NCBI GenBank assembly: GCA_035651635.1 | Contig: DASRFK010000179.1 | Location: forward strand, 1-64,000 | Direction: 5' to 3' | DNA: 64,000 bases | Origin: JANXQE01 sp035651635 | GTDB taxonomy: Bacteria > Verrucomicrobiota > Verrucomicrobiia > Limisphaerales > UBA8199 | In this document: one piece after another, positions 59,452 through 64,000 of the stretch | How positions within the stretch are numbered: the first letter of the stretch is position 1 | Layout of the letters: each line of letters begins with the position of its first letter | Translations under genes and position numbers: made by a program | The notes under the pieces: generated by a model | Seen by the model: only the letters and a program-made list of their open reading frames with translations | Database searches by the model: none | What the model was told of the DNA's origin: nothing

Positions 59452-60032
59452 AAGGCGAACTTCATCGCCGGAGTGTGGATTTTGGTTTGGCGCGGTGAGG
59501 GTCGGCATCCTTTGACGTGGAAGCCGATTTCGCGCGGCGGCTGTTGAGGAATGGACGGATTCATGAGTTGCCGAATGGCTTCGAAAAGGGAGCGGATGGC
59601 GTCGTCATGACCTTCGATGCGTTTTTCCAGTTCGGAGAGCTTGCGAGCGAGCTCGACGTGGCTGCCAAGCACCCGGCGGAGTTGGACGAAGGCGCGCATG
59701 ATGGCGATGTTGACCTGAACGGCGCGGTCGCTGTGGAGCACGGTGGAGAGCATGGCGACTCCTTGCTCCGTGAAGGCGAACGGGAGATACTTGAAATGCT
59801 GTCCGCGCCTTAAGCTTCCAAATTGGAATCTTAAAGCCTCGGACTCTTCGGGCGTAAGCTGGAACATGAAATCCGGCGGAAACCGGCCGAGGTTGCGCTT
59901 GACCGCTTTGTTGAGGTTGCCCGTCGAAACGCCATACAAGATGGCCAAGTCCCGATCGAGCATTACTTTCTCGCCTCGGAGCAAGTAGATTGTTCTTTGG
60001 ATTCGCTCGATCGGAATAAGTGAGGATTGCAT
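59448..60032 (-). CDS. ORF6N-domain DNA-binding protein
   Basis: The product is 194 aa. The ORF6N domain starts at the N-terminus: IQRTIYLLRGEKVMLDRDLA then ILYGVSTGNLNKAVKRN and RFPPDFMFQLTPEE, with the conserved FAFTEQGVAMLSTVL. A coiled-coil segment follows (ELARKLSELEKRIEGHDDAI). Such proteins are phage or mobile-element regulators of unknown detailed function. Here the gene sits between mazG and a duplicated copy of mazG's 3' end, which supplies its stop codon. This suggests that it arrived by an insertion with duplication of the flank. Confidence 0.9.
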   Translation of the reverse strand: MQSSLIPIERIQRTIYLLRGEKVMLDRDLAILYGVSTGNLNKAVKRNLGRFPPDFMFQLTPEESEALRFQFGSLRRGQHFKYLPFAFTEQGVAMLSTVLHSDRAVQVNIAIMRAFVQLRRVLGSHVELARKLSELEKRIEGHDDAIRSLFEAIRQLMNPSIPQQPPREIGFHVKGCRPSPRQTKIHTPAMKFAF

Positions 60033-60285
60033 ATAAGGTTATCAAGTCATCAGGTGGGAGCGTGGGGTTTTGGGCGGGCTGTGTCGAATGCCGATACATG
60101 ATGATTTCTGTCGATTCTGGGCGGGGTGCAATCATTTCTGTGGTCATTAACCGGAGGTCCGCGCTGCCTTGCCTCCGGCTGCTATCTGGCAGTCCTGACC
60201 GGTTACAGGCTTAGCTGCGGGTGGAACTGAAATTTCTGGTGAGATTAGGTAAGAAACGGGCTGGAGTATCGGCCGTCCCTTCGGG

Positions 60286-60400
60286 ACTTGGGGGTTTTCC
60301 GATGCCACAACCCAGCGCTGAAGCGCTGGGCTATTTTCGGTCATCCCTCCGGGATTCCTTCCAGGATGGGATTCAGACGATGTTGGATTACCCAGTCCTC
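60286..60400 (+). repeat. Family F-like palindrome between ORF6N and mazG
   Basis: ACAACCCAGCGCTGAAGCGC (60307-60326) with TGGGC is followed by GGTCATCCCTCCGGGATTCC (60340-60359). The second part is echoed at 59290-59320, so it belongs to the duplicated flank. The rest of 60033-60400 holds no gene. Confidence 0.65.
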
Positions 60401-60423
60401 AGGGCAGAGCCTAGTAAGCCAGT

Positions 60424-61101
60424 TCACCTTTTGCGTTCTTTGCGCTCTTTCGCGGCAACCTTCTCCCGTTTGCGCCAGGCGCGCTCGTGGCGCTGAGTTT
60501 CAGAGCGCAACAGGTCTTCGGCGGACCAGCCATTCTTCTGCGCCTGGGCCGCTAATGAGAAAAGTTGGCGGCCAAGTTCGCGGCGGTTCAGCGTTTTCCG
60601 CGGCGGTGCCACGTTATCGAGCTTCGCTCGCCGCGCTTTTTTGAGGAGCTTTTCGGCGCGCAACAGAGCCGGCAGATGTTTGGGCACGCCGTCCAGGGCG
60701 GAGGCGCGGGCGTGGCGTGTGCCGTGTTTCTCCGCGCGCTTGATCTTTTCCCAATTGGCCCAAACCTGGTCGACGTCTTTGACTTTGACGTCCCCAAAAA
60801 CGTGAGGATGGCGGCGGATGAGCTTTTGCGCAATGCGCCGGGCGACCTTTTCGAAATCGAACGCGCCGCGTTCCTTCGCCAATTGGCAATGAAAGACGAC
60901 CTGCAACAACAGGTCGCCGAGTTCTTCTTCCAGCTCGTGGTCATCGTCGGATTCGATGGCATCCATCAACTCGTAGGCTTCCTCAACGGCATGCCAGCGC
61001 AAGGATCGATGATCCTGCTCGCGGTCCCAGGGACACCCCTTGGGGCTGCGCAGTTTGGCCATAATCCTGATCAGTTCATCGATCGCTGCTTTTCTTCTCA
61101 T
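60424..61101 (-). CDS. mazG: Nucleoside triphosphate pyrophosphohydrolase MazG
   Basis: The product is 225 aa. It hydrolyses (d)NTPs to monophosphates and pyrophosphate. The N-terminal domain has the family start LRSPKGCPWDREQDHRSL and EEAYELMDAIESDDDHE, followed by the metal-binding EELGDLLLQVVFH. The region KLIRRHPHVFGDVKVKD and VWANWEKIKRAEK is standard. The C-terminal domain is short, and the last residues (KVAAKERKERKR) are encoded by a phrase-like repeat that recurs near guaB. It stands alone on the minus strand. Confidence 0.93.
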   Translation of the reverse strand: MRRKAAIDELIRIMAKLRSPKGCPWDREQDHRSLRWHAVEEAYELMDAIESDDDHELEEELGDLLLQVVFHCQLAKERGAFDFEKVARRIAQKLIRRHPHVFGDVKVKDVDQVWANWEKIKRAEKHGTRHARASALDGVPKHLPALLRAEKLLKKARRAKLDNVAPPRKTLNRRELGRQLFSLAAQAQKNGWSAEDLLRSETQRHERAWRKREKVAAKERKERKR

Positions 61102-61110
61102 GCAATTGTT

Positions 61111-61380
61111 TAAGAGCGTGTTTTAGTCCCGTCTTCAGCCGTAACGATGCAGTTCAACCACGGATGGACACGGATGAACACTGATAAAATGAGCGGATTG
61201 CCATCAACTTGGCTGCCTGAGCTCGCATCACCTTTAGGTGAACGGAGCAGCCTTGCCCGAGATAGCTTCTGCCCCTCTCTGATCCGTGCGAATCGGTGTT
61301 CATCGGTGGTTTTTAGCTGCATGGTTTGGGCTTTAGGTGGCCCGGCGCCGAAACCGCCTGAAGGCGGGATTCCAAACCCC
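61111..61380 (+). repeat. Nested repeats: family B palindrome inside a split family A element
   Basis: AGAGCGTGTTTTAGTCCCGT (61112-61131) is the left end of a family A element, and AAACCGCCTGAAGGCGGGAT (about 61353-61372) is its right internal arm. Between them lies a family B unit, with arms ATGCAGTTCAACCACGGATG (61147-61166) and GGTGTTCATCGGTGGTTTTT followed by AGCTGCAT (about 61296-61323). This is the reverse of the nesting order at 16119-16275. Confidence 0.75.
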
Positions 61381-61399
61381 CAGGCGCAATCGAAACCGA

Positions 61400-62491
61400 T
61401 TAAAGTATCACCAGGTCATCGCGGTGTACCACTTCCACCCGCTTCAAAGCGCCGGCCCGAATCTCGCTCGAGCCAAAGCCGGCGATCCCGCGGGCAAATT
61501 CCATTCCATCGGCATCGCAAATTCGGACCACTTCGCCGGCGTTGAACTCGCCGTCACAGCGAGCAATGCCTGGGGGCAAGAGGCTCTTGCCATTTTCGCG
61601 CAAGGCTTTTCGGGCGCCGGGATCCACGAAGAGCGTGCCTTTTGGGTGATGAAAAAAAGCGATCCACCGTTTCCGGCTCTGCATCCGGCTGGTTTGGGGC
61701 ACGAACAAGGTGCCTTCGTCCTGCCCGGCCAGCACGCGAGCCAATGCGTCCTTTTTTTTGCCCGACGCAATGACCAGAGGAATGCCCGAGCGCACCACAA
61801 TTTTGGCGGCCTGGATCTTGGAAGCCATGCCGCCGACGGCCGTGGCGCTGTCGGTGCCGCCGGCGATTTTTTCGAGGGCACCGTCGATCCGGTCGACCAA
61901 CGGGATGGTTTTGGAATCAACCTTGCCAAAATTTTGCAAAACGCCGTCGACGGTGGTCAGGATCACCAATAGATCCGCCGGCAATAACGAAGCGACCAGG
62001 GCGGAGAGCTTGTCGTTGTCACCGAATTGCAGTTCGGTCGACGAGACGACATCGTTTTCATTAATAATCGGCACGATGCCATGTCGCAAAAGTGTGACCA
62101 GGGTGTTGCGGGCATTCAGGTGGCGTTCGTGGTGCTCGAGATCGTCGTGAGTCAGGAGGATCTGGGCTACCGACAAACCAAAAGCGCTGAACAGCTCCTC
62201 GTAGCTGGCCATTAACCGTGATTGGCCGATGGCCGCGCAAGCCTGCAGCTCGGCCAATTCGGCAGGCCTGCGGGTGTGGCCCAAAACGCCCATGCCGGCC
62301 CCCACTGCGCCGGAAGAAACCAGTAGCATTTCCTTGCCAGCCTGGCGCTGCTGGGCGATTTGCTCGACCAGCTGTTTCATCTGGTTTACGTCGGGGCGTT
62401 TCTGGGCGTCAGTCAGAACACCAGTGCCGAGCTTGACGACGATGCGGGCGGCGTTTTTGAGCAGTTTAGAACGCACAGGGTTTGGTAACAA
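61400..62491 (-). CDS. proB: Glutamate 5-kinase with PUA domain
   Basis: The product is 363 aa. It makes glutamyl-5-phosphate, the first step of proline synthesis. The amino-acid kinase domain holds RIVVKLGTGVLTD, LVSSGAVGAGMGVLG, VPIINENDVVSSTELQFGDN (in part) and GGMASKIQAAKIVVRSGIP (in part). The C-terminal PUA domain follows (LFVDPGARKALREN). No proA is in the window. The gene is alone on the minus strand and flanked by repeats on both sides. Confidence 0.95.
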   Translation of the reverse strand: MLPNPVRSKLLKNAARIVVKLGTGVLTDAQKRPDVNQMKQLVEQIAQQRQAGKEMLLVSSGAVGAGMGVLGHTRRPAELAELQACAAIGQSRLMASYEELFSAFGLSVAQILLTHDDLEHHERHLNARNTLVTLLRHGIVPIINENDVVSSTELQFGDNDKLSALVASLLPADLLVILTTVDGVLQNFGKVDSKTIPLVDRIDGALEKIAGGTDSATAVGGMASKIQAAKIVVRSGIPLVIASGKKKDALARVLAGQDEGTLFVPQTSRMQSRKRWIAFFHHPKGTLFVDPGARKALRENGKSLLPPGIARCDGEFNAGEVVRICDADGMEFARGIAGFGSSEIRAGALKRVEVVHRDDLVIL

Positions 62492-62526
62492 ACCCGCCGA
62501 GAAGTGTCGAGGCGTCGTTGGCCAAA

Positions 62527-62583
62527 TCGGTTATCAGGTTGTCAGGTTATCAGGTTGTCAGGTTATCAGGTTATCAGGTAGTC
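62527..62583 (+). repeat. Tandem repeat of a GTTATCAG / GTTGTCAG unit
   Basis: Six or more 10-base units of the type GGTTATCAGG or GGTTGTCAGG run head to tail. The same phrase is scattered at 46000-46030, 59110-59275 and 60036-60055. It lacks spacers, so it is not a CRISPR array. Confidence 0.8.
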
Positions 62584-62675
62584 AAGGAGGCGGCAGGAGA
62601 TGTTCCAATGATGTCACCCAAAAGTCACTGCTTCGGAGTGAGCATCTATGAGGGTACGGCGTCTAAGTTGACGGG

Positions 62676-62918
62676 ATGAAACATAATCCGATGCGAACGA
62701 TAGCCCTGACGTATCCGGGCTTCCACGCCCTGCCGTCCGGGGTGAAGCGCCTGCTTGTGCTTTCAGAGAGCTTCTTTTTTGAAGAGGAAGGGGGCCGGCC
62801 GGGAATTGCGCGCGAACCGCAAAGGAACTGCGCCGCGAAGGCCTGTGCGAACCAGGCGGTCGCCCACCCTTTTCGAACCCGGAATGGCTCAACTAATGAC
62901 GCGGCACCGCGCGGTTGA
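62676..62918 (+). CDS. Small protein of unknown function, uncertain
   Basis: The product is 80 aa from ATG 62676; a second ATG lies five codons in. The N-terminal half (IALTYPGFHALPSGVKRLLV then LSESFFFEEEGG) reads like a folded, possibly conserved motif. The C-terminal half is low-complexity and Arg/Ala-rich. There is no strong Shine-Dalgarno and no recognised family. It lies in a 540-base gap between proB and the second propeller gene, with a tandem repeat upstream. Confidence 0.4.
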   Translation: MKHNPMRTIALTYPGFHALPSGVKRLLVLSESFFFEEEGGRPGIAREPQRNCAAKACANQAVAHPFRTRNGSTNDAAPRG

Positions 62919-63032
62919 ACCTCGCGATTGTTCCGGTTAGCCTTCTCATGTTCCCGACGTATTGGTCTCAGGAAATCCGAAGGCAAATAAATCCGCTAAC
63001 CGGAAGCCGGATGCGCGGAACGCGACCCGATC

Positions 63033-64000
63033 ATGCTGAATATAAAACTTAACGAACTGGCGAAAACCGCAGTTTGTATCGGCCTGGGCTTTGTTTCGTT
63101 TGCGGCATTGCCTCAAGCGACCCATGATTCATTGGACTGGTCGGAAAATGTCGGCCGGAGCCGCGCGGAGCGAGTGGTGTTACCGGTTAACCAGGTGATT
63201 ACACCCGTCGGCAAACAAATCGAGCTGCACGGGCTGCGTCCGCAAGTGCTCGCGTTGAGTCCCGACAAACGAATCCTGGTCACCTCGGGTAAAACGCGTG
63301 ATCTGGTTGTGATCGACACGGAAACGGAGACGATAGTGCAGAAGGTCGCGCTGCCCACAAATGGTCCATTGCAGTCGTTGCCGCAAGAGGGTACCGGCCA
63401 CATTCTCAAGCCGGATAAGGACGAACAAGCCAGTTACACAGGGCTGGCTTTCTCCCCGGACGGTGCGCGTCTGTATCTGTCGAATGTGAAAGGGAGCATC
63501 AAGGTGTTTGCGGTGGGAGCGGATCATCGAGTCCAAGGTCTCGGGTCAATTTCATTGCCGGAGGCCAATGCGCCTCTGCGGAAGGAGGAGATTCCCTCAG
63601 GCTTGGCGATTTCGGCAGATGGCAGGCGTCTTTATGTCGTCGGGAGCCTGTCCAACCGGCTGTTGGAGTTTGAGTTGCCGGCAGGGAAACTGGCCCGCAC
63701 GTTTGAGGTCGGCGCGGTGCCTTATACCGTGGCGCTGGCGGGGCGCAAAGCGTACGTGAGCAACTGGGCCGGGCGCCGCCCGGATGCGACCAGCCTGACG
63801 GGCGCGGCTGGCCGGGGCACGGTTGTGCGGACCGATTCGCGGGGAGTGGCCAGCGAAGGCTCGGTTTCGGTGATCGACCTGGAGACCGGCAAGCAGGTCG
63901 CCGAAATCATGACCGGCCTGCACGCCTGCGCATTGCAGGTGACTCCGGACGGCCGGTATGTCTGCGTCGCGAACGCGAACAGTGACACAGTGAGTGTGAT
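63033..64000 (+). CDS. YVTN beta-propeller protein, N-terminal part (runs off window)
   Basis: At least 322 codons are open from ATG 63033 to the window end. A signal-like hydrophobic stretch (AVCIGLGFVSFAALPQA) is followed by propeller repeats: QVLALSPDKRILVTSGKTRD, GLAFSPDGARLYLSNVKGSI, GLAISADGRRLYVVGSLSNR and VSVIDLETGKQVAEI, quoted in part. The repeats align closely in order and wording with those of the 915-residue protein at 35183-37930. A C-terminal phosphoesterase domain is therefore likely beyond the window, but it is not seen here. No lipobox Cys is evident, unlike the paralogue. Confidence 0.85.
   Translation, partial: MLNIKLNELAKTAVCIGLGFVSFAALPQATHDSLDWSENVGRSRAERVVLPVNQVITPVGKQIELHGLRPQVLALSPDKRILVTSGKTRDLVVIDTETETIVQKVALPTNGPLQSLPQEGTGHILKPDKDEQASYTGLAFSPDGARLYLSNVKGSIKVFAVGADHRVQGLGSISLPEANAPLRKEEIPSGLAISADGRRLYVVGSLSNRLLEFELPAGKLARTFEVGAVPYTVALAGRKAYVSNWAGRRPDATSLTGAAGRGTVVRTDSRGVASEGSVSVIDLETGKQVAEIMTGLHACALQVTPDGRYVCVANANSDTVSV

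Noticed and set aside
62527..62583. CRISPR-like tandem repeats
   Set aside because: The units are ~10 bases and directly adjacent, with no spacers and no cas genes nearby.

Overview
The window looks like a chromosomal segment of a GC-rich Verrucomicrobiota bacterium, possibly from the Pedosphaera/Limisphaera side. That placement is inferred from gene content (M56/BlaI pair, M29 aminopeptidase, MCE/Mla genes, YVTN-propeller phosphoesterases, DUF892 ferritin) and from dense palindromic and phrase-like intergenic repeats. No rRNA or tRNA was found, so the phylum call rests on inference.

Layout. 1-129: 3' end of a group II intron (domains V and VI). 269-7434: a head-only HK97-type phage module (terminase, portal, protease, capsid, connector) whose intergenic gaps hold host-type repeats. 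7518-13373: a UdgX-like uracil-DNA glycosylase and an EmrA/EmrB/TolC-type efflux set whose EmrB is frameshifted. 13.4-21 kb: trpS, kdsD, pheA, scpB, scpA and guaB, separated by repeat clusters. 21.4-27.8 kb: a HEAT-repeat remnant, a cytochrome P450, a GH32 glycosidase, a T4-type lysozyme and a DUF892 protein. 27.9-38 kb: a BlaI/M56 signalling pair with paired operators, a J-domain membrane protein, an ABC-F ATPase, a SUI1 protein, a TraB-like lipoprotein and a large propeller-phosphoesterase lipoprotein. 38.1-41.1 kb: an mlaE-F-D lipid-transport operon. 41.2-44.7 kb: rpmH-rnpA-yidD-yidC-jag. 44.8-51 kb: a MoeB-rhodanese protein, purine nucleoside phosphorylase, a hybrid histidine-kinase-like protein, a LysR regulator and an M29 aminopeptidase. 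51.3-59.1 kb: an arsenic-phosphate cluster, arsR-arsC-acr3 followed by a PhoU-ArsC-like fusion and pstS-C-A-B1-B2. 59.4-64 kb: an ORF6N protein, mazG, proB and the start of a second propeller lipoprotein.

The most unusual content is in the arsenic-phosphate cluster. A PhoU protein is fused to an arsenate-reductase-like domain that lacks the catalytic Cys and Arg. It is followed by two PstB ATPases with complementary defects: one keeps the LSGGQ signature but has lost the Q-loop Gln and H-loop His, and the other keeps Q and H but has lost the signature. Together they would form an asymmetric Pst ATPase with one competent and one degenerate site. Other apparently inactivated signalling or energy proteins are an MlaF whose Q-loop, signature, catalytic Glu and H-loop are all replaced, and a hybrid histidine kinase with Leu at the phospho-acceptor His.

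At least six families of palindromic or phrase-like repeats lie between genes. Some are nested in one another, one sits in frame inside the portal gene, and several supply the 3' ends of genes (yidD, mazG, the TraB-like gene).
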